Notes: generated from the letters alone by a model not told the origin. 64,000 bases of DNA from Chloroflexota bacterium (GCA_019873735.1 JAIOAQ010000011.1:1-64000), one strand, 5' to 3'. Counted from the stretch's first letter, positions 27,184 through 36,473 are shown. Translations and numbers: made by a program.

Positions 27184-27918
27184 ATGAAAACAATCTCCGA
27201 TTCCCCCGTAAAGTCTGAAGAGACCGTTACATTCAAGCGCGGTCATTTTTATGCTGTGTTGGTGGTTTTGGCCTTTGCAGCCGGTTTACTGGTAGGGTAT
27301 ATGGCCTGGGGGCAAAACGCTTCCGGGCAGGCGGTTGCTGCCCAACCCGGCAATGTAGAAGATGCCATCCCTGCCCCCACACAAACGGTCAAACGTTATG
27401 ATATTCCGACCGAGGGCTTTCCCAGCATCGGGCCGGAGGATGCCCCCATCACCATCGTTGAGTTCAGCGATTATCAATGCCCGTTTTGCAAACGGTGGCA
27501 TGACGAAGTGTACCAGGACTTAATGAAGGCCTATCCTGGCCAGATTCGTCTCGTCATTCGCAACCTGCCGCTGGGCTTCCATCCGGAGGCTCTGCCGGCT
27601 GCCCAGGCTGCCATGTGTGCCGGCGAACAGGATGCCTATTGGGCTTTTCATGATGCTCTTTTTGGTGATAGTCCACTGGGGCAAGATACCTACCTCCAGT
27701 ATGCGGCCAAATTGGGCCTGGATACGGAAGCCTTCCAAAAATGTCTCAGCGAAGAACGTTACAGAGAGTTTATTGAGAAAGACGCGGCCTTTGCCCAAAA
27801 TCTGGGCGTCAATGGCACGCCTACATTCTTTATCAATGGTCTGGCAATTGTTGGCGCCCAGCCCCTGGAAGTCTTCAAAAATGTGATTGACAAAGAACTG
27901 GCCGGGGAAATCCCCTAG
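27184..27918 (+). CDS. Membrane-anchored DsbA-family thiol-disulfide oxidoreductase
   Basis: A 244-residue protein with one N-terminal membrane segment (about residues 20-40, VVLAFAAGLLVGYMAWG), a linker, and a thioredoxin-fold domain with helical insert. The active site is CPFC at residues 99-102 (SDYQCPFCKRWH) and the cis-Pro loop is NGTPTFFING. It belongs to the DsbA/BdbD-type group, exported and facing outward, forming or shuffling disulfides. It follows msrPQ by 50 bases and would work in the same extracytoplasmic redox compartment. A hairpin terminator follows. Confidence 0.9.
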   Translation: MKTISDSPVKSEETVTFKRGHFYAVLVVLAFAAGLLVGYMAWGQNASGQAVAAQPGNVEDAIPAPTQTVKRYDIPTEGFPSIGPEDAPITIVEFSDYQCPFCKRWHDEVYQDLMKAYPGQIRLVIRNLPLGFHPEALPAAQAAMCAGEQDAYWAFHDALFGDSPLGQDTYLQYAAKLGLDTEAFQKCLSEERYREFIEKDAAFAQNLGVNGTPTFFINGLAIVGAQPLEVFKNVIDKELAGEIP

Positions 27919-27923
27919 CAGTT

Positions 27924-27956
27924 GGATGCCCGACAGAAAACCCCTGTCGGGCATCC
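27924..27956 (+). terminator. Terminator after the DsbA-like gene
   Basis: A perfect 13-base stem, GGATGCCCGACAG / CTGTCGGGCATCC, with loop AAAACCC. There is only a short AT stretch after it (ATTAATAA), so it may be an imperfect terminator. Confidence 0.7.
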
Positions 27957-27980
27957 ATTAATAACCGTGTGGAGGGACAG

Positions 27981-28646
27981 GTGAAGAAATTTATTGCCGT
28001 TGCCGGTAATATTGGGGTGGGAAAATCCACACTTGTAGAAAAACTGTCGGCCGCATTAGGGTGGCAGCCTTTCTATGAGCCGGTGGCCGAAAACCCGTAT
28101 CTGGCCGACTTTTATGCAGACATGGATTCCTGGGCGTTTCATTCGCAAGTTTTCTTCCTTGCCCATCGTTTGCGTTTGCATCATGGGCTGGCAAGACATC
28201 CCAATTCGGTTGTTCAAGACCGGTCTGTCTATGAAGATGCAGAGATCTTTGCCCACAACCTGTACTTGCAGGGACACATTCAGCCGCGCGACTATCAGAC
28301 TTACCGTCACTTGTATGAAACGGTGATTGAGTTCTTGCCGCCGCCCGATCTGGTGATTTACCTGCGCGCCACCGTGCCGACCCTGCTCAAGCGCATTGCC
28401 AGGCGGGGGCGGACGTATGAGCAGACCATCGCGCCCGATTACCTGTCCAGCCTGAACAGGTTATACGAAAGTTGGATTTCTGGTTTTTCGCTTTGCCCGG
28501 TGTTGACCGTTCCGGCAGACGATTTGGATTATGTGGCCCATGCCGGTCATTTACGCCTGATTGTTTCTAAGGTGAATGAGAAACTAATGGGCAAGGAAGA
28601 GGTCATATTTTCCCCAGAAGAAGTAGCCAACGCGGCTGAAGATTGA
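27981..28646 (+). CDS. Deoxynucleoside kinase (dAK/dGK type)
   Basis: A 221-residue kinase. The P-loop GNIGVGKST is at residues 9-17, the substrate region is FYEPVAENPYL, the catalytic DRS motif is VVQDRSVYEDAEIF, and the lid is RRGRTYEQTI. This combination is typical of bacterial deoxyadenosine/deoxyguanosine kinases that salvage purine deoxynucleosides; subtype cannot be fixed. GTG at 27981 with GGAGG five bases upstream is preferred over a GTG at 27969. The next gene starts 20 bases downstream, so it is probably in the same transcript. Confidence 0.9.
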   Translation: MKKFIAVAGNIGVGKSTLVEKLSAALGWQPFYEPVAENPYLADFYADMDSWAFHSQVFFLAHRLRLHHGLARHPNSVVQDRSVYEDAEIFAHNLYLQGHIQPRDYQTYRHLYETVIEFLPPPDLVIYLRATVPTLLKRIARRGRTYEQTIAPDYLSSLNRLYESWISGFSLCPVLTVPADDLDYVAHAGHLRLIVSKVNEKLMGKEEVIFSPEEVANAAED

Positions 28647-28666
28647 ACAGAGAAGGAGTTCGTAGT

Positions 28667-29539
28667 ATGCACTCACGACGAGCATTGCTTTATATGCCCG
28701 GGGATGACCGCCGCAAAATTGAAAAGGCAACCACCCTGGGCGTAGACTGTATTTGCATGGATCTAGAGGATGGGGTGGCCGCCAGTCGAAAGCAGGAGGC
28801 GCGGGCGGTCATTGCTCAGGCCATGCGCGAACTGGATTTTGGGAACGCTGAACGCTGTATTCGCATCAACAGCATCGGTTCAGGCTGGGAGGAAGAAGAC
28901 CTGTCGTCTGCGCTGGCTTCGGGTCCGGATACGATCGTGGTCCCCAAGGTGGAGACTCCTGAGCAGGTGAAATGGGTCAGCGAACGCATTGCCGCTTACG
29001 AGCAGCAGTCTGGTCTGCCGTTGGGCAAGATTCGCATGTTGATTGGCGTCGAGACGGCCCTTGGGATATTAAATTTGAAAGAAATTGCCGGCGCGGATTC
29101 GCGTCTGGAAGCCATTATTTTTGGTGCCGAAGACTTTGCTGCCAGTATTGGCGCAACACGCACGCCTGAAGCAACCGAGGTGTTGTATGCCCGTTCGGCC
29201 GTGGTCGTGGCCTGTGCCGCCAATTCCCTACAGGCGATTGACATGGTCTATGTTGACTTTCGCGATATTGAGGGCTTGCGGCGTGAAGCAGAGGCCGGGG
29301 CGCGTTTGGGGTTTTCGGGCAAGCAGACCATTCACCCAAACCAGATTGCCCCTGTTCAAGAAGCGTTTACTCCAGACGAAGCAGCCATTGCTCACGCCTT
29401 GCGCATTGTAGAAACCTTTGAAGCCCATTTAGCCCAGGGCAAAGGGGCTTATGCTTTGGATGGAATCATGGTGGATATGCCTTTATTCAAGGCGGCTCAG
29501 AACGTACTGGCGCGGGCTCGGGCGGCCGGCAAAATTTGA
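28667..29539 (+). CDS. CitE-like HpcH/HpaI aldolase family lyase
   Basis: A 290-residue TIM barrel. It starts SRRALLYMPGDDRRKIEKA, has the metal-site strands CICMDLEDGVAASRK (Glu/Asp ligands), VVPKVETPEQV, MLIGVETALGILNL and IIFGAEDFAASIG, and ends with GFSGKQTIHPNQI, where the Ser/His loop is typical of citrate lyase beta subunits and (S)-citramalyl- or malyl-CoA lyases. There are no alpha or gamma citrate-lyase subunits nearby, so a stand-alone CoA-thioester lyase is likelier. ATG at 28667 has AGAAGGAG upstream; an earlier in-frame start overlaps the kinase. Confidence 0.85.
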   Translation: MHSRRALLYMPGDDRRKIEKATTLGVDCICMDLEDGVAASRKQEARAVIAQAMRELDFGNAERCIRINSIGSGWEEEDLSSALASGPDTIVVPKVETPEQVKWVSERIAAYEQQSGLPLGKIRMLIGVETALGILNLKEIAGADSRLEAIIFGAEDFAASIGATRTPEATEVLYARSAVVVACAANSLQAIDMVYVDFRDIEGLRREAEAGARLGFSGKQTIHPNQIAPVQEAFTPDEAAIAHALRIVETFEAHLAQGKGAYALDGIMVDMPLFKAAQNVLARARAAGKI

Positions 29540-29545
29540 CACTTA

Positions 29546-29666
29546 GTAACTGCCTACCCTCCCGCAGGTTTTGGCGCAGTGTCCAAACCGGAAGACGTCG
29601 CCAAAATCACCAGCATCGCTGGCCAGCCCCGTTCTAACCTGCGGGAGGGTTAAGGCTGGCAATTAC
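29546..29666 (+). repeat. Palindromic-ended intergenic repeat, copy D (best-preserved)
   Basis: It runs from GTAACTGCC to GGCAATTAC. The left arm is TACCCTCCCGCAGGTTTTGG, followed by GTCCAAACCGGAAGACGTC, then TGGCCAGCCCCGTTCTAACC and GCGGGAGGGTTAAGG. It lies between the CitE-like gene and the transporter, starting six bases after the stop codon. Confidence 0.85.
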
Positions 29667-29694
29667 AACACTTATACAGAACAAGGAGGCTGCA

Positions 29695-30534
29695 TTGCTG
29701 TCTGTATTTTTTGGTTTGGTCTCTGCCCTGGTGTGGGGGGCGGCTGATTTTGCGGGCGGCCTGGCCAGCCGTCGTTCCAGCGCCTACCGGGTAGTGCTTG
29801 TTGCTGAAGTGATCGGCCTTTTCATTCTGGCAACCGTTGTGGCGCTAATGAAAGAGCCGTTTTTTGGCTGGGTTCCCTGGTTGTGGTGTGCTTCGGCTGG
29901 CGCCGTGGGTTCATTGGGTTTGGTCTTGCTTTACCGCGCAATGGCCGAAGGGAAGATGAGCCTGGCGGTGCCGGTCTCGGCGTTGATGGCAGCCCTACTC
30001 CCCGCAGTGGTTGGATCCTTTATTGAGGGGCTCCCCGGATGGCCGACATTTGTTGGCTTTGGACTGGCGCTGGCGGCAATCTGGTTCATCTCAAAACCGC
30101 CTGCAAGCGCGGCAGAACCGGGCTTTAGCCTGACAGGATTGTGGCTGCCTATGCTGGCCGGTATTGGCTTTGGGCTGTACTTTATTCTAATTCATCAGGG
30201 CAACCAAAGCAGTGTCATCTGGCCGCTTGTGGCCTCCCGAAGTGGAGGTTCTTTGCTTTTGCTGTTGTTTTTGTTCGTCAGCCGTCAGGATTGGAAACCG
30301 ACACGGCTGGCCGTGCCACTTATTTTCCTGAATGCAGTTCTGGATATCGGCGGCAACGCTTTTTATATCCTTTCCGATCAGTTTGGGCGAATGGATGTGG
30401 CTGCAGTGATCAGTTCGCTTTACCCTGCTGCGACCATCGGCCTGGCCTGGCTGATTCTCAAAGAGCGGATCGTCTCTACCCAATGGATTGGGATTGTTGC
30501 TGCAATGGCGGCGCTGGTCTTTATCTCCATCTGA
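29695..30534 (+). CDS. EamA/DMT-family transporter
   Basis: A 279-residue integral membrane protein with ten predicted helices arranged as two five-helix EamA repeats (about 1-135 and 145-279). Each repeat ends with the family's late-helix pattern, LPAVVGSFIEGLPGWPTFVG and LAWLILKERIVSTQWIGIV. The start is TTG at 29695, supported by a perfect AAGGAGG five bases upstream. DMT proteins export or import small metabolites; substrate is unknown. The GNAT-like gene begins six bases after the stop, so the two are probably co-transcribed. Confidence 0.85.
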   Translation: MLSVFFGLVSALVWGAADFAGGLASRRSSAYRVVLVAEVIGLFILATVVALMKEPFFGWVPWLWCASAGAVGSLGLVLLYRAMAEGKMSLAVPVSALMAALLPAVVGSFIEGLPGWPTFVGFGLALAAIWFISKPPASAAEPGFSLTGLWLPMLAGIGFGLYFILIHQGNQSSVIWPLVASRSGGSLLLLLFLFVSRQDWKPTRLAVPLIFLNAVLDIGGNAFYILSDQFGRMDVAAVISSLYPAATIGLAWLILKERIVSTQWIGIVAAMAALVFISI

Positions 30535-30540
30535 CCTTCT

Positions 30541-31677
30541 ATGTCTGAAATTGCCGTTACCCCTGTCTGCACCCGGCGCGATCGCCGCCTTTTTTTGACT
30601 TTCCCCTGGCGTATCTATCGGCGGGACCCGTTGTGGGTTCCGCCGCTTCTGACAGAACGGGCCCGGCTGATTGACCCTAAGCGCGGCAAGTTCTTTGAAG
30701 ACGGCTACGCAGACCTTTTTATTGCCTGGAAGGATGGCAAGCCGGTTGGCACGATTTCCTGCGCCGAGGATCGGGCTGCTACCCGGGCGCGCGGCTATGG
30801 AGAGTGCCTGATTGGCTTCTTTGAATGTGTGGAAGAATACGCTGTGGCCGAGGCGCTTTTCCGCCAGGCGGAAACGTGGGCACGTCAGCACAATCTTTTG
30901 TCTCTACACGGAACCTACAACTTAGATCGGGAAGAGGCGCGTGGAATTTTGATTGAAGGGCGTGATCGCCCCGCGGCCGTCTATTGTGGGTACAATCCCC
31001 CCTATTATGCAGAATTTTTTGAGCGTTATGGTTTCAACAAGGCAGGAGGGGACGGTTTGGCGTACCTGATAGACCTGGACCCAAACCGCCCGGAACTGAA
31101 ACGTTTGCGCCGTTTGGCAGAGAAAGTACGCGCTCGGAAACATATTCGTGTACGCGGCGCCAATCTTAATGACATGGATGGCGAAATTGAGCGCATTGTC
31201 GAATTGCAGAATCGCTCTCTGGCGCACATGCCCGATTTCACGCCCTATACCCGCGCCGCCATTGAGGCGATGGTTTTGCCGATGGTAAGCATCGTTGACC
31301 CAGAACTGGTCCTGTTTGCTGAAGTGGATGGCAAACCGGCCGGATGGTTTCCGGCCATTCCCAACCTGAATGAAGTCTTTATCCATCTGAATGGCTTGCG
31401 TTACCCATGGGATTACCTCCGCTTGTTGTACTGGGGCCGTTATCGGCCAAAGAGCATTGCCGTCAAGAGCGTAGTGGTCCTGCCGGAATACTGGGATACG
31501 GGAGTAAGCATTTTGCTTTTTGATGAAATGCTCACCCGCGCGGTTGCCAAAGGCTACCAATGGGCGGATCTTTCTCTAACCGGCGAGGATAACCCGGATA
31601 CCTGGCCGCTGGCGCACCGCCTCGGCGCAAAAATTTACAAACGTTATCGCTTTTACCGCAAAGCGACGACGGGTTGA
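30541..31677 (+). CDS. GNAT-superfamily acetyltransferase-like protein
   Basis: A 378-residue soluble protein. The N-terminal part resembles a degenerate GNAT domain (RIYRRDPLWVPPLLTERARL, then IAWKDGKPVGTISC). The C-terminal part repeats the fold, with VLFAEVDGKPAGWFPAIPN, SIAVKSVVVLPEYWDTGVSI and a last strand with ADLSLTGEDNPDTWPLAHRL. Similar tandem GNAT proteins are common hypothetical proteins in environmental bacteria. The acyl donor site GxGxxG/A is not obvious, so enzymatic activity is uncertain. Gap to the transporter is six bases. Confidence 0.6.
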   Translation: MSEIAVTPVCTRRDRRLFLTFPWRIYRRDPLWVPPLLTERARLIDPKRGKFFEDGYADLFIAWKDGKPVGTISCAEDRAATRARGYGECLIGFFECVEEYAVAEALFRQAETWARQHNLLSLHGTYNLDREEARGILIEGRDRPAAVYCGYNPPYYAEFFERYGFNKAGGDGLAYLIDLDPNRPELKRLRRLAEKVRARKHIRVRGANLNDMDGEIERIVELQNRSLAHMPDFTPYTRAAIEAMVLPMVSIVDPELVLFAEVDGKPAGWFPAIPNLNEVFIHLNGLRYPWDYLRLLYWGRYRPKSIAVKSVVVLPEYWDTGVSILLFDEMLTRAVAKGYQWADLSLTGEDNPDTWPLAHRLGAKIYKRYRFYRKATTG

Positions 31678-31684
31678 ATCTGCC

Positions 31685-31704
31685 GTTGTTTCAATCAGCG
31701 GTCA
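31685..31704 (+). repeat. 20-base direct repeat, left copy, flanking repeat element E
   Basis: GTTGTTTCAATCAGCGGTCA. The right copy is at 31841-31860 and differs at one base. Both lie outside coding sequence and bracket element E. Confidence 0.7.
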
Positions 31705-31710
31705 TTCGCC

Positions 31711-31833
31711 GTAATTGCCTGCTCTCAATCCTCCCGCAGGTTAAAACGATTCCAGCAACCGATGTCGGCAATCAAGGTGCCGTTTTGTGGTTTGGACATC
31801 GCGCCAAAACCTGCGGGAGGGTGGGCGGTTGCA
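31711..31833 (-). repeat. Palindromic-ended intergenic repeat, copy E (reverse orientation)
   Basis: It runs from GTAATTGCCTGCTC to GGGTGGGCGGTTGC, with inner arms CCTCCCGCAGGTT and AACCTGCGGGAGG and block GTGGTTTGGACATCGCGCC. It occupies most of the 295-base gap between the GNAT-like and DUF4349 genes. Confidence 0.85.
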
Positions 31834-31840
31834 ATCCGCT

Positions 31841-31860
31841 GTTGTTTCAATCAGTGGTCA
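31841..31860 (+). repeat. 20-base direct repeat, right copy, flanking repeat element E
   Basis: GTTGTTTCAATCAGTGGTCA, 19 of 20 bases identical to 31685-31704. It may be a target-site duplication or a tandem duplication remnant. Confidence 0.7.
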
Positions 31861-31972
31861 AAAAATATAGTTGTTCTAAAGCACAAAAAGTCGTAAGATA
31901 AAGCCGGAACTATTCTCTCATGTCTTGCGTCTCATTGATGTCGTATCGTTTTTCCCCAAAAAGGAGGAAGCA

Positions 31973-32911
31973 ATGAAACACACCTTGCTTGCTATACTCA
32001 TGGCGCTTGTCTTACTGACCGCCTGTGCTTCTCCGAAAGCCGCCGTACCACTGCCGGCAGAAAGCGGCATGCAACCCATAATGGAGGCCCCTGCTGCTCC
32101 GGAGAGCAGATCTTTTGCCTCTGGTGGCGGAGCGGCGGACGAAGCCTATAGCCTGCAACAACCTTCACAGGAACGTCTGGTTATCCAGAATGTTGACCTG
32201 ACCATTGTTGTCGCCGATCCAAAAGCGAAAGTAGATGTTGTAGCGGCTCTGGCCAAGTCGATGGGGGGATTCGTGGTTTCTTCCAACATCTACCAGTCCT
32301 ATACGGATAATGGTGCCCCGGTTCCGGAGGCTTCAATGACCATTCGCGTGCCGGCCGAAAGGTTAGAAGAAGCGCTGACGGAGATAAAATCGGACGCCCT
32401 CGAGGTCCGCAACGAGAACCGCTCTGGCCAGGATGTTACCAAGGAATACGTGGACCTCAAATCCCGCCTGCGCACCTATGAGGACGCTGAGGAGCAGTTG
32501 CGCACCATCCTGGAGGAAAAGACATCTCCCGAAGAAGTGCTGGATGTCTTCAACCAGATGATGTATTATCGCGAACAGATTGAACTTATCAAGGGGCAAA
32601 TGCAGTACTACGAGGAAGCGGCTGCACTTTCGGCAATCAACTTGACGTTCATTGCCCAGGAAAAGGTTCAACCGCTTGAGATTGGCGGTTGGCGGCTGCA
32701 AGGTACAGCGCGTGATGCAGTTCAGGCCTTGATCAACTTTATCCAGGGCTTTGTACGTTTCCTCATCTGGCTGGTGATTGCCGTCATCCCCATCGGCCTG
32801 ATCATCCTGGTGTTGCTGTGGGTTTTGTGGAGACTATTCCGGTTTGTCTGGCGCTTTCTGTTTCCGCGCAGGAAGGCGCGTCCTGCTGAGCCGCCGGCCG
32901 AGCAAAAGTAG
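31973..32911 (+). CDS. DUF4349 lipoprotein
   Basis: A 312-residue exported protein. The signal peptide MKHTLLAILMALVLLTACAS ends in a lipobox with Cys at residue 19. The DUF4349 body (about 75-240) includes LVIQNVDLTIVVADPKAKVD, the strand SMTIRVPAERLEEALTEIK, and a coiled-coil-like helix pair (YVDLKSRLRTYEDAEEQLRT and YREQIELIKGQMQYYEEAAA). One transmembrane helix (about 270-295) is followed by a basic tail, so it is anchored at both ends. Function of the family is unknown. AAGGAGG lies upstream of the ATG; the longer upstream frame is discarded. Confidence 0.9.
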   Translation: MKHTLLAILMALVLLTACASPKAAVPLPAESGMQPIMEAPAAPESRSFASGGGAADEAYSLQQPSQERLVIQNVDLTIVVADPKAKVDVVAALAKSMGGFVVSSNIYQSYTDNGAPVPEASMTIRVPAERLEEALTEIKSDALEVRNENRSGQDVTKEYVDLKSRLRTYEDAEEQLRTILEEKTSPEEVLDVFNQMMYYREQIELIKGQMQYYEEAAALSAINLTFIAQEKVQPLEIGGWRLQGTARDAVQALINFIQGFVRFLIWLVIAVIPIGLIILVLLWVLWRLFRFVWRFLFPRRKARPAEPPAEQK

Positions 32912-32929
32912 ATAGTAATTCTGATGGGA

Positions 32930-32965
32930 AAGTCGGGGCAGGCAAATCTGCCCCGACTTGTTTTA
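32930..32965 (+). terminator. Terminator after the DUF4349 gene
   Basis: The stem AAGTCGGGGCAG / CTGCCCCGACTT (12 bp) is followed by GTTTTA. It directly abuts the TATAAT of rsmG, so termination and initiation are packed into 50 bases. Confidence 0.85.
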
Positions 32966-32969
32966 TAAT
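32964..32969 (+). promoter_or_regulatory. -10 box directly before rsmG
   Basis: TATAAT eight bases before the ATG (tctatatc between), with no ribosome binding site. This is the leaderless pattern. Confidence 0.5.
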
Positions 32970-32977
32970 TCTATATC

Positions 32978-33688
32978 ATGGAAAAATTGGCTCGCGATGC
33001 ACAAAGTCTTTTCGGCATTCACCTGACAGGACGGCAAATTATTGCCTTGATGACCTACGAACGCGAATTGCTGGCCTGGAATGAGAAATTTAACCTGACG
33101 GCCATTCGCGATTTGGAAGGCATTCGCACCAAGCATTTTCTGGATTCGTTCTCGTGTGTGCTTGCCTGGAAGGCAAATCCGCCGGCCCGTTTGATTGATG
33201 TCGGCACAGGGGCCGGGTTTCCGGGTTTGCCGCTTAAGATTCTCTACCCTTCTATGCAGGTGACATTGGTTGAGTCGGTGGGCAAGAAGGTAAAGTTTTG
33301 TCAACACATCATTGAAAAACTTGGCATTGAGGGGGTGGATGTAGTCAAAGCGCGCGCCGAGGAATTAGGTCAAATGAAGCAATATCGCGAGCAGTATGAT
33401 TGGGGAGTAGCCCGCGCTGTGGCGCGCTTGCGGGTTTTATGTGAGTATTTGCTCCCATTGATCAAGGTGGGCGGATCCATGCTGGCACAGAAAGGTGAGA
33501 GCGGGCCGGCAGAAGCCCACGCGGCTGAAAGCGCCATGAAACTCCTCGGCGGGCGGGTGCGGCAGATTATGCCTGTGCATTTACCCGGCGTTGCTGAAGA
33601 CCGTTTCCTGGTCCTGGCCGATAAAGTTGCGGCTACGCCGCATCAGTACCCCCGCCGGCCGGGGATTCCGGCAAAGGAGCCTTTATAA
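32978..33688 (+). CDS. rsmG: 16S rRNA (guanine(527)-N(7))-methyltransferase RsmG
   Basis: A 236-residue SAM-dependent methyltransferase. It has NEKFNLTAIRDLEGIRTKHF near 30-50, the SAM motif LIDVGTGAGFPGLPLKI near 70-86, VTLVESVGKKVKFCQHI, and VARAVARLRVLCEYLLPLIK, all characteristic of GidB/RsmG. It methylates G527 in the 530 loop of 16S rRNA. Length is typical. It is single gene here; it is often next to chromosome-partition genes in other bacteria, but not in this window. Confidence 0.97.
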   Translation: MEKLARDAQSLFGIHLTGRQIIALMTYERELLAWNEKFNLTAIRDLEGIRTKHFLDSFSCVLAWKANPPARLIDVGTGAGFPGLPLKILYPSMQVTLVESVGKKVKFCQHIIEKLGIEGVDVVKARAEELGQMKQYREQYDWGVARAVARLRVLCEYLLPLIKVGGSMLAQKGESGPAEAHAAESAMKLLGGRVRQIMPVHLPGVAEDRFLVLADKVAATPHQYPRRPGIPAKEPL

Positions 33689-33728
33689 AAAACAAGCAGG
33701 AAGAAAGGCTATTGCCTGTTCTTCCTGC
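33686..33728 (-). terminator. Minus-strand terminator downstream of a possible RNA gene
   Basis: The stem GCAGGAAGAA / TTCTTCCTGC (33696-33705 and 33719-33728) has, on the minus strand, GTTTTTTATAAAGG after it. The T-run is on the minus strand only, so it would stop transcripts coming from 34030 leftwards, although no protein gene lies there. Confidence 0.65.
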
Positions 33729-34105
33729 TCAAGAGGCTGAGTCGCACGCATGCCGGCTTTATTCCCCCCTGCCAGACATTTTGTCGACTCGCGACCATTG
33801 CTCCGGTTTCGGCGACTTGGTATCCGGCCGGGAGGACTGCAATGGTCTTTTGCTTTGCCCCTCCATCCTGTTGTTCAGGATGCAAAGCCAGAAGCGCCGA
33901 TTTCTGACAAGAGTTTTGCTGTTCCCTGTGACTTTCTGCAATTGCCCTGCTGTTTTTAACATGCTTGCTCTTGCCAGAGCGGTTTTTCTTTCGGGTACAG
34001 AAAGCCGGTCGAGGTGTTTGTTACCTTTGTATATAATATTGCGTCCCTGTCGTTTTGAAAATAGGCAGTTGTATGAGACCATATAGACAATTGTCACGCA
34101 TTTGA
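33729..34105. other. Long non-coding gap with strong secondary structure
   Basis: This is the largest gene-free stretch (about 500 bases between rsmG and ahcY). It contains a hairpin with stem GACCATTGC / GCAATGGTC (33793-33801, 33839-33847), extended inside by CTCCGG / CCGGGAG. A second hairpin is GCTTTGC..CATCCTG / CAGGATGCAAAGC (33852-33888). TATA-rich sequence lies at 34028-34040. Short open frames on both strands have no recognisable protein and no ribosome binding site. I compared it by eye with RNase P, tmRNA and SRP RNA signatures and found none. An uncharacterised structured RNA, most likely on the minus strand, is possible. Confidence 0.4.
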
Positions 34106-34139
34106 TTAAAACAGTCTCGCGGACTTCCGCCCGCGAGAC
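34106..34139 (-). terminator. Terminator downstream of ahcY
   Basis: The stem GTCTCGCGG / CCGCGAGAC is followed on the minus strand by TGTTTTAATC. It lies about 50 bases past the ahcY stop. Confidence 0.75.
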
Positions 34140-34145
34140 CAATCT

Positions 34146-34186
34146 ACAATCCTCAATCGTCAATCATCAATCATCAATCATCAATC

Positions 34187-34188
<2 letters not shown>
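34146..34188. repeat. Heptamer tandem repeat (TCAATCA-type), six units
   Basis: Units ACAATCC, TCAATCG, TCAATCA (three times), TCAATCC run directly into the ahcY stop codon. It is a simple-sequence tract that may vary in length between strains. Confidence 0.8.
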
Positions 34189-35449
<1,261 letters not shown>

Positions 35450-35466
35450 TCAATTTCTCCTTGTTC

Positions 35467-35524
35467 TGTAGGGCGGGACCTCGTCCCGCCGAATTCACCA
35501 GGCGGGTGACAAACCCGCCCTACA
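35467..35524. repeat. Palindromic TGTAGGGCGGG repeat
   Basis: TGTAGGGCGGG at 35467-35477 and CCCGCCCTACA at 35514-35524 are perfect inverted ends, with inner GGGACCTCGTCCC and GGCGGG/CCCGCC pairs. The right end supplies the TAG stop codon of the adenosine-kinase-like gene. It belongs to a different family from the CCTCCCGCAGG repeats. Confidence 0.8.
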
Positions 35525-36473
35525 ATAACGCATCCAACTTTCCGCCGTCGTCGAAATGCTGGCGGAAGCGGGCAACGAACTCGGCGCGGGTATAAGAATG
35601 CGCCTGCGGCCCTTTTTGCTCCAGGCAATAGACTGCCGCCAGGGCGCCGATCTCGCCGCACAGTTTCCAGTCGAAGCCGCGCCCGTAGCCGGCCAGGAAG
35701 CCGCCGCGGAAGGCATCGCCCACGCCGGTCGGATCCACGATCTCCCGCTCCGGCACGGTCGGGATGAAGACCTGTTCGCTGCCGGTGTAGAGGTCGGCGC
35801 CGTCCTTGCCGCGTGTCACCACCACCACCTGCACGTGCTTGAGCATCTGCGTCAGGTCCCAGCCGGTCTTTTTGGAGATCAGGCCGAACTCGTAATCGTT
35901 GACGAACAGGAACTGCGCCCCTTCCATGTCGCGCGCCAGTTCCGGCCCTTCGAGGCGCAGAACCTGTTGGGAGGGATCGTAGAGATAGGGAATCTGCAAC
36001 TGACGGCACTCGGCGGCGAATTTGGTCATGGCGTCGGGCGCGTTGGGCGAGACCACCACCAGGTCGGGTCGCGGCCGGACCTCGGTCAGGCTCTGCCGCG
36101 CCGCCTCTCCCATCGCTCCGGGGTAGAACGAGGCGATCTGGGCGTTTGCCCGGTCGGTGGTGGCGAAGAAGGAGGCGGTGAACAGCCCTGGCACCACCTC
36201 CATCAGCGAGGTGTCCACGCCCTTGCTTTCGAGCCAGGCGCGGTATTCTTCGAAGTCCTCGCCGACGGTGGCCATCACGCGCGGACGTTCGCCCAGCAGG
36301 GCCAGGGTGTAGGCAATGTTGGGTGCCACCCCGCCGCGCTGACGGGACATCGAATCGACCAGAAACGACAGGCTGATCTTCTCCAGCCGTTCGGGCAGAA
36401 TCTGCTCCTTGAACAGGCCGGGGAAGGTCATCAGGTAATCATAGGCAACGGAGCCGGTGAGAAGGATATCCAA
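35520..36473 (-). CDS. PfkB-family kinase, probable adenosine kinase
   Basis: A 317-residue ribokinase-fold kinase. It starts MDILLTGSVAYDYLMTFPG, has GGVAPNIAYTLALLG near 47-61 (substrate lid) and the PfkB signature with catalytic Asp in VDPTGVGDAFRGGFLAGYG near 250. Adenosine kinase is suggested by position: ahcY, which releases adenosine, is directly downstream and mtnA upstream. Alternative PfkB substrates cannot be excluded. The start is TTG at 36473 with GGAGG six bases upstream. The stop codon is contributed by a repeat element. Confidence 0.85.
   Translation of the reverse strand: MDILLTGSVAYDYLMTFPGLFKEQILPERLEKISLSFLVDSMSRQRGGVAPNIAYTLALLGERPRVMATVGEDFEEYRAWLESKGVDTSLMEVVPGLFTASFFATTDRANAQIASFYPGAMGEAARQSLTEVRPRPDLVVVSPNAPDAMTKFAAECRQLQIPYLYDPSQQVLRLEGPELARDMEGAQFLFVNDYEFGLISKKTGWDLTQMLKHVQVVVVTRGKDGADLYTGSEQVFIPTVPEREIVDPTGVGDAFRGGFLAGYGRGFDWKLCGEIGALAAVYCLEQKGPQAHSYTRAEFVARFRQHFDDGGKLDALL

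Noticed and set aside
33712-34163. Small open frames in the gap between rsmG and ahcY, on both strands
   Set aside because: No ribosome binding site, irregular composition and no recognisable domains; the sequence is better explained by RNA hairpins.
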